A stretch of DNA of 64,000 bases from Microbacterium galbinum (lineage in GTDB: Bacteria; Actinomycetota; Actinomycetes; Actinomycetales; Microbacteriaceae): the NCBI RefSeq assembly GCF_023091225.1, contig NZ_JAHWXM010000001.1:1798001-1862000 (forward strand), written 5' to 3'. A program made the position numbers and the translations under genes. Below, one piece after another: positions 49,226-57,546 of the stretch; the stretch's first letter is position 1, and each line of letters starts with the position of its first letter. The notes below the pieces were generated by a model. The model worked only from the letters and a program-made list of their open reading frames with translations. It ran no database searches and was not told the origin of the DNA.

Positions 49226-50479
49226 CTAGGGCCGGCGGAAGCGCTCCAGCACCCCGCCCTGGCCGTACTCGCGGCGGAAGATCCCGCGGCGCTGCAGCTC
49301 GGGCACGACCTGGTCGACGAAGTCCTCCAACCCGGACGGGAACAGGTCGAGCATGATGTTGAAGCCGTCGGCCGACCCCGCCCGGAACCACTCCTCCATC
49401 GTGTCGGCGATCTGCTCGGGCGTCCCGGCGAGGAACCGCTGCCCGTACCCGCCGAAGTCGCGCAGCAGGCGGCGGATCGTCGGCTGCTCCGACCGGATCC
49501 GCTCGATGAGCACCCGGCGGTACGCCGCCGACCATCCGGCATCCTGCGCCTCGGCATCCGCCAGCACCTTCTCGGGCACCTGCGCGTCGAGGTCGAGCCC
49601 CGAGAAGTCGGCGCCGAGCGCCTTCGACAGCTCGTTGAGGCTGTAGGTCGCGGGGGCGAGGTGCTCCCAGTGGTCGAAGCGGTCCCAGGCCTCCTGCTCG
49701 GTGCTGCCGATCACGACCGCGAGCCCCGGGAAGACCCGCACGTCGTCGGTCGAGCGACCGGCCTCGACGGCGTAGGAGCGGATCTTCTGACGGTGCTCCG
49801 CCGCGGATGCCGGGTCGTGGTCGACCGAGTACACCCCGTCGGCGACGAGCCCGGCGAGACGCCAGCCCGGCTCAGACCCGCCGGCCTGCACGATGGCAGG
49901 CCGCTCGGGCACGAGGGCGTCCATCTCGAGCCCGGCATGCACCGAGAACGAGCCGTCGTGATCCACGATGTCGGAAGTGCCCGCGGTCTCCCACAGGCGC
50001 TTGATGACGGTCACGAACTCCTCGGCGCGGGCGTACCGCACGGCACGCTCGGGCACCTCGGTGATGCCGAAGTTGCGCACGGCCTCGACGTCCCAGCTGG
50101 TGACGGCGTTCCACGCGAAGCGCCCCTGCGTCGCGGTGTGCAGCGCCCACAGGCGGCGCGCGAGTTCGACCGGCTCGTTGAGGGTGGTGGATGCCGTCGC
50201 CACGAAGCCCAGGTGCTCGGTGGCCGCGGCCATCGCCGGCACGAGAACGCCCGGATCGAGGTACTGCACCGGACGGCTGCGCGGGTCGGTGATCGCCGGG
50301 CGGTCGGCGAGGAAGATCGCGTCGACGAGACCGCGCTCGGCGATACGGGCCACGTTCTGCCAGTGCGCGAGGTCGACGATCGCGTCAGGGCGGATGTCGG
50401 GGGCGCGCCAGGCGGCGGGTCGCTGCCCGACGCCGAGCACGTTGATGTTGACCGTGAGCAGGCGGTTCTCGTCGCTCAT
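49226..50479 (-). CDS. Luciferase-like (LLM) monooxygenase, NtaA/DszA type
   Basis: 417 residues. VNINVLGVGQRPAAWRAPD, VDAIFLADRPAITDP, TEHLGFVATASTTLNEPVELARRLWALHTATQGRFAWNAVTSWDVEAVRNFG and AIVQAGGSEPGWRLAGLVADGVYSVD mark the flavin-dependent barrel. It resembles the LLM at 46598 in overall order but is a clear paralogue. The ATG overlaps the stop of the ACAD-LLM fusion gene, so the two are co-translated. Function: probably oxygenation of a sulfur- or nitrogen-containing substrate. Confidence 0.9.
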   Translation of the reverse strand: MSDENRLLTVNINVLGVGQRPAAWRAPDIRPDAIVDLAHWQNVARIAERGLVDAIFLADRPAITDPRSRPVQYLDPGVLVPAMAAATEHLGFVATASTTLNEPVELARRLWALHTATQGRFAWNAVTSWDVEAVRNFGITEVPERAVRYARAEEFVTVIKRLWETAGTSDIVDHDGSFSVHAGLEMDALVPERPAIVQAGGSEPGWRLAGLVADGVYSVDHDPASAAEHRQKIRSYAVEAGRSTDDVRVFPGLAVVIGSTEQEAWDRFDHWEHLAPATYSLNELSKALGADFSGLDLDAQVPEKVLADAEAQDAGWSAAYRRVLIERIRSEQPTIRRLLRDFGGYGQRFLAGTPEQIADTMEEWFRAGSADGFNIMLDLFPSGLEDFVDQVVPELQRRGIFRREYGQGGVLERFRRP

Positions 50480-52539
50480 GATGCCTCCGTCTCGCTGCCG
50501 CGCTCGAAGCGGGCGGATGCTCCGGGGAGTTCGTACAGGGCGGGCGCGGGCAACCGCAGCCGGGCGCGCAGGGTCTGGGGAGCGGCATCCGAGTCGGCAT
50601 CCGACCCGGCATCCGCGATCTGCGGCAGCGCACGGGCGATCGCGAGCAGTCCGTCGATGTCATCCACCGCATGGCCGGTCGCGAGCGGGTGGCCCGCGGC
50701 ATCCGCGTAGGGCAGCACCCAGGCGTCGTCGCGCACGAGCAGGTCGACGTAGCGGTGCACGTCGTCGAACCGGCGCGACGACACGAACACCGGCAGGTGC
50801 TGCGGGCTGCTCGGCACGTTGAGCGGGCCCGCCGTCGGGAAGGCGCCGTCGGCGTTGATGCGACGGATGCTCTCGGTCTGCGCGAAGTGGCGGGCACCGG
50901 CATCCGCGGCGATGCTCTCCCGCGGCCAGGTGCGCAGCAGCTGCTGCACGACGCGGATGCGGTCGCGCTGCTCCTCGGTCTCGGTGTCGCCGTCGTCGAG
51001 CACCCAGGCGGTGCGTCCGCCCGACAGCTGCTCGAGCGAAGCGAGGCGCCGGGCGAGGTTGTACGGGTGGCCGGTGAGCGACAGATCGCCGGTGCCGACG
51101 GCGAACCACGCCTCGGGGAGGCGGTGCAGCAGGGTCGCGATCGCGACGGCTGCGTCGAAGTGCGCGCCCGGGCGCTCGTCGAACTGGAAGAGCACGGGCT
51201 CGCGACCGCCGAACGCCGCGGCCACCGCATCGAGCGAGCGCGGGTCGGCGGCGAGGCGGGCGGCGAGCGCGGCATCGAGCCGCACGACGCTCAGAGGACG
51301 GATGCCGTCGGCGATCGACTGCGCGACGGCGGCCTCGCGCTCGGCGGGATCGGCGATGCGATCGATCGCGTAGATCTCGCGGTCGGCGATCGCGCGCAGG
51401 CGGTGCAGCACGGGGTTGTGCGTCGACAGCGTCTGCGCGTTGCGCCAGAACCGGTCGAGACGCAGGGAACTGCGCAGGTTCTGCGCTTCGGCGACGGCTT
51501 CTGAACCATCGGCGAGCAGCGCCGGCAGCGTCATGAGCTTGTCGGTGGCCTCGATGACCTGCGGCACGATCGTGGCCTGCGCCTGGAAGACGGCGTTGAC
51601 CGCGTCGTCGGCGAGGGCCTCGGCATCCGCATCTCCGGCGATGATCGCCCGGTGCGCGATCTCGCTCAGCCGACCGATCTCGCCGAGCGAGGCGCGGGCC
51701 GAGGCGACGAGCGCGCTGATGCGGCCGTAGCCCTCGAGCACGAGGATCGGCGATCCGCCGTGCGCGCGGTCGATCTGGTCGATGAGATCGGATGCCGCGG
51801 CGCGAGCACCCTCGCCGATACCCACGAGCACCGCGAGCAGGATCATCTGCTGCCAGCCCGGGGTGCCGAGGTGCTGCGTCTGCCACGGGGCGACGTCGTC
51901 GGGATCGACCGGAGCTCCGTCGAGCACGGTCGTTCCGCTGGCGGTGGCGCGCTGGCCGAAGCCGGTCCAGTCGTCGAGGAGCGTGACGCCTTCGGCATCC
52001 ACCGGCAGCGCCGCGATCACGAGGTCGCCGGCATCGTCGACCGCGCTGTACTCGAGCCAGTCGGCGTAACGGCTGCCCGTGGAGTAGAACTTGCGGCCGG
52101 TGAGACGCGGGACGCCGGTCTCGGTCGAGAGGCGGGTGGTGAAGACGCTCCGGCCGGAGCCGTCGGCCTCGGTCCAGCCGCCGCCGATGATCGAGCCCGC
52201 GGCGACGCGGGAGATCCAGCGGTCGCGCAGCGGGCCGGCGGGCGACTTCACGTGACGCTCGGTCGCGAGCACGTGGGTGCGCCAGGCCTGGGCGAGGTTG
52301 GAATTGGCCGCCGCGATCGCGAGCAGGGCGTCGAGCAGGTCGAGCACGTCGCCGCCCAGACCGCCCTCGGCCACGGGCACGCGGATGCGGCCGAAGCCGG
52401 CGGCGGCGAGACGGGTGAAGAAGCTCTGCGGGAGCTCGGGGGCATCGGCGATGCTCGCCTGGCGGATCTCGTCGAGGAGCGCCGGGATTCCGGGGGTTCT
52501 CCGCGCCCAATCCAGGGAGCCGAACGGACGGGAGGTCAT
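50476..52539 (-). CDS. Fusion of ACAD-like monooxygenase and half-length LLM domain
   Basis: 687 residues. Residues 1 to about 395 form an ACAD-like monooxygenase: IRVPVAEGGLGGDVLDLLDALLAIAAANSNLAQAWRTH, GGWTEADGSGRSVFTTRLSTETGVPRLTGRKFYSTGSRYADW, and RFWRNAQTLSTHNPVLHRLRAIADREI. Residues about 420-690 resemble the half-length LLM protein at 47863: YNLARRLASLEQLSGGRTAWVLDDGD and INADGAFPTAGPLNVPSSPQHLPVFVSSR. So here two proteins that are separate genes at 45285-48564 are joined. The ATG is six bases after TACGCT (leaderless). The LLM gene at 49226 follows with a four-base overlap. Confidence 0.85.
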   Translation of the reverse strand: MTSRPFGSLDWARRTPGIPALLDEIRQASIADAPELPQSFFTRLAAAGFGRIRVPVAEGGLGGDVLDLLDALLAIAAANSNLAQAWRTHVLATERHVKSPAGPLRDRWISRVAAGSIIGGGWTEADGSGRSVFTTRLSTETGVPRLTGRKFYSTGSRYADWLEYSAVDDAGDLVIAALPVDAEGVTLLDDWTGFGQRATASGTTVLDGAPVDPDDVAPWQTQHLGTPGWQQMILLAVLVGIGEGARAAASDLIDQIDRAHGGSPILVLEGYGRISALVASARASLGEIGRLSEIAHRAIIAGDADAEALADDAVNAVFQAQATIVPQVIEATDKLMTLPALLADGSEAVAEAQNLRSSLRLDRFWRNAQTLSTHNPVLHRLRAIADREIYAIDRIADPAEREAAVAQSIADGIRPLSVVRLDAALAARLAADPRSLDAVAAAFGGREPVLFQFDERPGAHFDAAVAIATLLHRLPEAWFAVGTGDLSLTGHPYNLARRLASLEQLSGGRTAWVLDDGDTETEEQRDRIRVVQQLLRTWPRESIAADAGARHFAQTESIRRINADGAFPTAGPLNVPSSPQHLPVFVSSRRFDDVHRYVDLLVRDDAWVLPYADAAGHPLATGHAVDDIDGLLAIARALPQIADAGSDADSDAAPQTLRARLRLPAPALYELPGASARFERGSETEAS

Positions 52540-52545
52540 GGCTTC

Positions 52546-52551
52546 AGCGTA
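52546..52551 (-). promoter_or_regulatory. -10 box TACGCT of leaderless fusion gene
   Basis: TACGCT on the minus strand ends six bases before the ATG at 52539. Confidence 0.5.
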
Positions 52552-52658
52552 TCCAGCACCGGGGAGCGGGGGCGTCCCTGTTAACGCGCATGACGTTCGC
52601 GACGGATGCCGTTCGATACAGTCGGAGCATCCCGCCGCTTTCTTCTCCGAGGAGCACC

Positions 52659-53066
52659 ATGCCCGCCTCAGCTCTGCCGTCCGACCGCGCCACCGGGCTG
52701 GTGCGCGACCTCGCCGACCTGATCGCCGAGGTCACCGAGACGGGCGCCGCGCAGACCGCAGCGCGCACCCGCCGTCAGCAGCACGGCAACACCGAGCGCG
52801 CGGCCGACGACCCGCAGTTCCTGCGGGTTCTCGCCGATTCCGCCGCCCGTTCGGCCGTGGCTTCGGCCGCCGCGGAGTCGGTGCTGCGTCGCGCGGCGGA
52901 GGGCACGGCATCCGTCGCCGATGTCGAACTCGTGGCCGCGGGTCTCGTGCCCCTCGCCGGCGATGCCGTTCGGGCGCTGTTCGAGACGCTCGGCGCCTCG
53001 GCCACCCTGTCGGAGCACGGCCTCCACCACTTCTGGACCCGCCTGCACGACCTCGAGGCCCGGTAG
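52659..53066 (+). CDS. Hypothetical helical protein
   Basis: 135 residues, Ala-rich and all-helical by appearance: GLVRDLADLIAEVTETGAAQTAARTRRQ, RVLADSAARSAVASAAAESVLRRAAEG, and GAASATL-like end (ALFETLGASATLSEHGLHHFWTRLHDL). No recognised domain. GAGGAG lies just before the ATG. A -10 box TACAGT near 52617 gives a short leader. It is a single gene between two divergent units. Confidence 0.65.
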   Translation: MPASALPSDRATGLVRDLADLIAEVTETGAAQTAARTRRQQHGNTERAADDPQFLRVLADSAARSAVASAAAESVLRRAAEGTASVADVELVAAGLVPLAGDAVRALFETLGASATLSEHGLHHFWTRLHDLEAR

Positions 53067-53195
53067 CTACACCGGTCCCTGAGCGAGCGAAGCGACGAGA
53101 CGAAGGGCGCCCAGGAACCGAGAGAGGGCGCTCAGGGGTCTGTCAGTGAAACCGTGGGAGGTTGGTGCGGTCCGCGCGACCCGGGGAGCCTGGCG

Positions 53196-53846
53196 ATGAA
53201 AGATCACCGTTCGACGTTCTTGCGTGAGTTGGCGGATGTCGTGCCGCTACCCTCACCGACCGGGCCGAGCATCCTCGTCGGGATCGACGGCGTCGACGGC
53301 GCCGGCAAGACCGTGCTCGCAGATCAGCTCGCTGACGCGCTGCGTGATCGCACCCGTGTGGAGCGCATCTCGATCGACGGCTTCCATCGGGTCCGGGCGG
53401 AGCGCTACCGCCGCGGACGGCACTCGGCCGAAGGATTCTGGCGCGACTCCTACGACTACGCCGCGTTCCACCGAGAGGTCGTTCGGCCCTTCCGCACCGA
53501 CGAGGGAACCTTCCTCCGCGCTACTCACGACGTCGACACCGACGACCTGCTCGATGGACCGCGCGAGGCGGTGGTGGCGGGGTCGCTCGTGATCGTCGAC
53601 GGGATCTTCCTGCATCGCCCCGAGCTGCGCGATGCGTGGGACTTCACGATCTTCCTCGACGTTCCGTTCCGCGAGTCCGCTCGCCGCATGGCGACGCGCG
53701 ATGACCTCCCGGCAGACCCCGCCGCCCCCGAGAACGCACGCTATGTCGGCGGCCAACGGATCTATCTCGAGCAGTGCGACCCGCGCGGTGCCGCAGATCT
53801 GGTCGTCGACTACGGCGACCTGTCTCGTCCGAGCATCCGCCGCTGA
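53196..53846 (+). CDS. Uridine kinase-like P-loop protein
   Basis: 216 residues. P-loop GIDGVDGAGKT (29-39), then RISIDGFHRVRAERYRRGRHSAEGFWRDSYDYAAF, the motif of the uridine kinase-like/phosphoribulokinase superfamily subgroup common in actinobacteria, VIVDGIFLHRPELRDAWDFTIFLDVPF (Walker B region) and RYVGGQRIYLEQCDPRGAADLVVDYGD. Nucleoside or related phosphorylation is likely; the true substrate is unknown. GGGGAG lies before the ATG. Confidence 0.85.
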   Translation: MKDHRSTFLRELADVVPLPSPTGPSILVGIDGVDGAGKTVLADQLADALRDRTRVERISIDGFHRVRAERYRRGRHSAEGFWRDSYDYAAFHREVVRPFRTDEGTFLRATHDVDTDDLLDGPREAVVAGSLVIVDGIFLHRPELRDAWDFTIFLDVPFRESARRMATRDDLPADPAAPENARYVGGQRIYLEQCDPRGAADLVVDYGDLSRPSIRR

Positions 53847-53867
53847 TCCAGACGACGCATCGCGTGG

Positions 53868-53930
53868 CGGCCCTTCGTCTCGTCGCGCCGCGGTTCCTGA
53901 GGGAGCGCAGCGACACGAAGGGCCTCGCTC
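53868..53930. repeat. Variant palindromic repeat
   Basis: GGCCCTTCGTCTCGTCGC then GAGGGAGCGCAGCGACACGAAGGGCC: complementary ends around a GC-rich middle. A related sequence CCTGAGCGAGCGAAGCGACG with GACGAAGGGC lies at about 53072-53108. It is different from the main REP type. Confidence 0.5.
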
Positions 53931-53946
53931 AGGGACCGGAGAAAGG

Positions 53947-55155
53947 TCAGGTGTAGAGGGACAGGGGCTGACGGATGCCGAGGAGGAAGTCGGCGCCGAC
54001 CTCGAGCTTCTTGTAGTCGATGGGATCGTGCAGCGAGTGCGTGCGGATGTTGCGCCAGTGTGCGTCGAGGCCGATCTTCGAGGCGGTGGAACTCGACCCG
54101 GTGGCCTCGAACACCCGGTGGGCGACATCGGTCGCCGTCTCGCTCGAGACGACCTTGAGCTGCGCGACGCGGATCGCGATGTCGCCGCGGGCCTGCTCGT
54201 CGACCTCGGACCCGCGCGCGACGACCCCGTCGTACTCCTCGTTCACGCGATCGGCGAGCGCCTCGACCGCGGCGACCTGCGCGACGAGCTCGCCGTAGAG
54301 GCGCTGCACGAAGGGGTCGTCGCGGTACCGCTCGGCGCCGCTGAGGAACCACGCGTTCGGCCGCGCGTTGGTGAGTTCGCGCGCCTGGTCGAGCGCGCCC
54401 TGCGCGATGCCGAGGTACAGGTTGCCGAACAGCAGCTGCACAGCGGGCGTGAGCAGCGCCTGGAACCACTCTTCGGTGCCGAAGCCGAGCAGGTGCTCGC
54501 GGCCGACCGGAGCATCCGTGAACCGCACCGAGTTGCTGGCCGATAGCCGCTGACCGAGGAAGTCCCAGTCGTCCTGCACCTCGACACCCGGATGCCCAGC
54601 CGGCAGCACGAGGAAGGCGAAGCGCCCCTCATCCGGACCCGAATCGACCACCGCGTTCACGAGGATCACATCACCCACCGAAGAACCCGTCGAGAAGCGC
54701 TTGACCCCCGCCAGCCGGAACCCGCCGCCGTCGGGGGTGAGCGACAGCGTCGGATCGACCGGGTTGACCGAGTCGCCCCAGAGCCACGTGCCCTCGATCG
54801 ACCGGCGGTACCAGTCGTCGCGCTCGTCGGCACTCGCGACCAGGGCGATCGTGGCCGAGTTGGCGTAGTGGTAGCCCAGCAACTGCGCGATGCCGGCATC
54901 CACCCGGGCGATCTCGCGCACCGCGAGGAATGCCGACGACCAGTGGCCTCCCCCGCCGCCCAGCGATGCCGGGTCGAGCAGGGTCGTGAGTCCCGAGCGC
55001 TGCAGCAGCGCAGACTCGGCGCGCGGCACGGCGCCGGCGCGTTCGCGGGCGAGCACGTCGACCGCGAGCTCCGCGGCCACGGCCTGCGCGACGGAGCGCC
55101 AGTGCGCGTTCTCCTCGCGGGTCGCGATCCCGGTCCACTGGCTGCGGGCGGTCAC
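53947..55155 (-). CDS. Acyl-CoA-dehydrogenase-like flavin monooxygenase
   Basis: 402 residues, DszC/SfnB type. LLQRSGLTTLLDPASLGGGGGHWSSAFLAVREIARVDAGIAQLLGYHYAN, VKRFSTGSSVGDVILVNAVVDSG, QDDWDFLGQRLSASNSVRFTDAPV and the C-terminal DAHWRNIRTHSLHDPIDYKKLEVG all match this group; the last contains the WRNxRTHSLHDP motif. It probably oxygenates an organosulfur compound with reduced FMN. The start overlaps the metY stop by four bases, which links it to sulfur incorporation. Confidence 0.9.
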   Translation of the reverse strand: MTARSQWTGIATREENAHWRSVAQAVAAELAVDVLARERAGAVPRAESALLQRSGLTTLLDPASLGGGGGHWSSAFLAVREIARVDAGIAQLLGYHYANSATIALVASADERDDWYRRSIEGTWLWGDSVNPVDPTLSLTPDGGGFRLAGVKRFSTGSSVGDVILVNAVVDSGPDEGRFAFLVLPAGHPGVEVQDDWDFLGQRLSASNSVRFTDAPVGREHLLGFGTEEWFQALLTPAVQLLFGNLYLGIAQGALDQARELTNARPNAWFLSGAERYRDDPFVQRLYGELVAQVAAVEALADRVNEEYDGVVARGSEVDEQARGDIAIRVAQLKVVSSETATDVAHRVFEATGSSSTASKIGLDAHWRNIRTHSLHDPIDYKKLEVGADFLLGIRQPLSLYT

Positions 55156-56534
55156 GGTGCGACCCCTGCGGCATCCGGATCGCCGGAAAGGTGCGCGCTC
55201 ACCGCGGCGAGCGCGGAATCGAGGTCGGCGATCAGATCGGCGACCGTCTCGATGCCGACCGACAGCCGCACGAGCCCCTCATCGATGCCGAGCTGGGCCC
55301 GCAGTTCGGGCGTGAACGAGAGGTGGGTGGTGGTCGCCGGGTGCAGCACCATCGAGCGCACGTCGCCGATGTTGGTCATGCGGCTGAACACCCGCAGGCT
55401 GTCGATGAAGATCTCGGCGCCAGCCCGCCCGCCGCGCACGGTGACGGCGAACACCGATCCGCTGCGGCCGTCGAGGGTGCGCTGGGCGATCTCGTGCTGC
55501 GGATGCCCCGGGAGCCCGGCGTAGTCGACGTACTCGACCGCAGGGTGCTGGGCGAGGAACTCGGCGATCGCGCGGGAGTTCGACACGTGCCGCTCCATGC
55601 GCAGCGACAGGGTCTCGATGCCCTGCTGCAGCAGGAACGCGTGGAACGGCGAGAGCGCCGGACCGAGATCGTTCACGATGCCACCGCGCACGAAGTACTC
55701 GTAGGCGCGGCGGCCGTAGGTCTCGAGGGCGCTCGGCACGCCGGGCGCCGGCGAGTCGGTGATGCCGGGGTAGTCGCGCGGGCTGCCGGCCCAGTCGAAG
55801 GTGCCGCCGTCGACGACGATGCCCGAGATCGCGGCACCGTGGCCGGTGAGGAACTTGGTGCCCGAGTGCACGACGATGTGCGCGCCCAGTTCGAGCGGGC
55901 GCACGAGGTAGGGCGTGCCGATCGTGTTGTCGACGATGAGCGGGATGCCGTGGCGCTCGGCGATGCGGGCGACCGCCGCGATGTCGACCACGTCGTTCTT
56001 GGGGTTCGGGATCGTCTCGGTGAAGATCACCTTGGTGTCGGGGCCGATCGCAGCCTCCCACTCGGCCTCGTCGGTCGGATCCTGCACGTAGTCGACGCCG
56101 ACGCCGAAGCGGGCGAACGAGCGACCGAAGAGGATGCGCGTGCCGCTGTAGATGCTCGCGGTCGAGACGAACCGGTCGCCGTTGCCGACGATCGACAGGA
56201 TCGCGGCGCTGATCGCCGCCTGTCCCGACGAGACGACGATGGCCCCGACGCCGCCCTCGAGTGCGGCGATGCGACGCTCGGCGACCTCGTTCGTGGGGTT
56301 GAGGTTGCGCGAGTAGATCTGCCCGTCCTCGCCTCCGAAGCGGCGCGTGCTCTCGTCGAACGAGTCGAAGCGGAACGCCGCGCTCAGGTAGATCGGCGCG
56401 ATGCGCGACCCGTGGGCGGGTTCGTCGAACTCCCCCGCGTGGATCTGGCGGGTGTCGAAGCCGAAGCCCGTCCAGTCGTACACCGGTTCGAGCACTTCGT
56501 GCGGGACGGATTCGGGACGGATGCCTTCGCTCAT
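55152..56534 (-). CDS. metY: O-acetylhomoserine sulfhydrylase
   Basis: 460 residues. PLP enzyme of the Cys/Met metabolism family. The N-terminal [29 protein letters not shown] and [22 protein letters not shown] are MetY-like; PLP lysine K227 in [12 protein letters not shown]-terminal [22 protein letters not shown] and [17 protein letters not shown]. It makes homocysteine from O-acetylhomoserine and sulfide, taking sulfide released by desulfurising enzymes. The ATG is seven bases after TAGCGT (leaderless). It starts the operon with the ACAD-like gene. Confidence 0.93.
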   Translation of the reverse strand: MSEGIRPESVPHEVLEPVYDWTGFGFDTRQIHAGEFDEPAHGSRIAPIYLSAAFRFDSFDESTRRFGGEDGQIYSRNLNPTNEVAERRIAALEGGVGAIVVSSGQAAISAAILSIVGNGDRFVSTASIYSGTRILFGRSFARFGVGVDYVQDPTDEAEWEAAIGPDTKVIFTETIPNPKNDVVDIAAVARIAERHGIPLIVDNTIGTPYLVRPLELGAHIVVHSGTKFLTGHGAAISGIVVDGGTFDWAGSPRDYPGITDSPAPGVPSALETYGRRAYEYFVRGGIVNDLGPALSPFHAFLLQQGIETLSLRMERHVSNSRAIAEFLAQHPAVEYVDYAGLPGHPQHEIAQRTLDGRSGSVFAVTVRGGRAGAEIFIDSLRVFSRMTNIGDVRSMVLHPATTTHLSFTPELRAQLGIDEGLVRLSVGIETVADLIADLDSALAAVSAHLSGDPDAAGVAP

Positions 56535-56541
56535 TGCCCCG

Positions 56542-56547
56542 ACGCTA
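56542..56547 (-). promoter_or_regulatory. -10 box TAGCGT of leaderless metY
   Basis: TAGCGT on the minus strand ends seven bases before the ATG at 56534. A plus-strand TAGCGT at 56622 serves the divergent gene. Confidence 0.5.
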
Positions 56548-56621
56548 GACAACGCGCGCCCGCGGCGCTCGCCCGCGCGTCATGAGAGGTCACAGACCGG
56601 CGGCGCGTGACGGCGAACGGA

Positions 56622-56627
56622 TAGCGT
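56622..56627 (+). promoter_or_regulatory. -10 box TAGCGT of leaderless SAHH-partner gene
   Basis: TAGCGT ends seven bases before the GTG at 56635, mirroring the metY promoter across a 100-base gap. Confidence 0.5.
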
Positions 56628-56634
56628 CGCGACC

Positions 56635-57546
56635 GTGACCGATGCCCCCTCCCGCACCCCGTCGACGGATGCCGTGACGCCCCCGGGATTCCGGTGGGCG
56701 GCGGCCGCGGCATCCGCTCTCCCGGCGCCTTTCGCTGAGCCGGGCGATGCGCCCGCCGCCGTGTCGTGGCGGTTCGCGGCGTTGCCGGAGCAGGTGGCGG
56801 ATGCCGCGCGCGCGGCGTTCGGCGTCGATGTCGTGTCGGATGCCGCCGCGCCCGACCCCCGCGACCTGCCCGCCTTCTCGGCGATCTTCGCGCACGCGCG
56901 CGCCGAGCATATCGTGCGGGCGCTCGCCCGGAGGACGAACCTCGTGCTGCCCGCGGCATCCGCTCTCGTGATCGGCGACGGCCCGCTCGCCGATCGTCTC
57001 GCCGCGACGCTCACGATCGGGGGCAGCCGGGTGATCCGCGGGATCGCCGACCCGGTCGCGCGCCTCCGCGCGCACCTCGCCGGTGCCCGCACGGTCGACG
57101 AGCCGTGGCCCGTGGCCGACCTCGTGCTGACGACCGGCGAGGGACACTCCCCCGTCGACCCGGCATCCGTGACCGGGGTGCTGATCGACGCGTCCGTGGA
57201 TGCGAACGGCCTGGTGCCGTCGGCAGGCGACACGGTTCGCCCGTTCGTCACCCGTGTCGGAGAAGGCACCTGGGTCGTCGAGGCCCCGGGGGTGTTCGAG
57301 ACGCTCGGGCAGTCGAGCCTCCTCGCCGACGCGCTCGTCGCCCTGTCGATCCTCACGGCCCGGGCCGAGAATGGGGGACGCTTCGACAGGCTCAGCGACC
57401 CAGGTGCGGAGCTCAGCGACCCAGGTGCGGACCTCAGCGACCCAGGTGCGGCGGACACCCCTGGAGACTGGGTCCCTGAGCCTGTCGAAGGGCCCCACCC
57501 CGCAGCACTGGCCGACACCCACCTCGCCGAGCTGGTGCTCGCATGA
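56635..57546 (+). CDS. Degenerate SAHH-like partner protein
   Basis: 303 residues. No known family is certain. The middle has a Rossmann-like turn SALVIGDGPLADRLAATLTIGGSRVIRGI and later TGVLIDASVDANGLVPSAGDTVRPFVTRVGEG and GQSSLLADALVALSILTA, which resemble parts of the NAD-binding half of adenosylhomocysteinase, without its catalytic residues. It overlaps the true SAHH-like gene by ATGA. Residues about 247-287 are encoded by a REP element inserted in frame (FDRLSDPGAELSDPGADLSDPGAA and WVPEPVEGP in parts). It may pair with the next protein. Confidence 0.7.
   Translation: MTDAPSRTPSTDAVTPPGFRWAAAAASALPAPFAEPGDAPAAVSWRFAALPEQVADAARAAFGVDVVSDAAAPDPRDLPAFSAIFAHARAEHIVRALARRTNLVLPAASALVIGDGPLADRLAATLTIGGSRVIRGIADPVARLRAHLAGARTVDEPWPVADLVLTTGEGHSPVDPASVTGVLIDASVDANGLVPSAGDTVRPFVTRVGEGTWVVEAPGVFETLGQSSLLADALVALSILTARAENGGRFDRLSDPGAELSDPGADLSDPGAADTPGDWVPEPVEGPHPAALADTHLAELVLA
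57381..57490. repeat. REP element inside a coding region
   Basis: Perfect 15-bp arms CTTCGACAGGCTCAG (57381-57395) and CTGAGCCTGTCGAAG (57476-57490). Inside are three 21-bp tandem units starting CTCAGCGACCCAGGTGCGG at 57391, 57412 and 57433, so each unit adds seven residues (LSDPGAX) without shifting the frame. Confidence 0.88.

Noticed and set aside
57391..57453. Three 21-bp direct repeats as a CRISPR-like array
   Set aside because: There are no spacers, the unit is read in frame as LSDPGA, and it lies within a REP hairpin in a gene.
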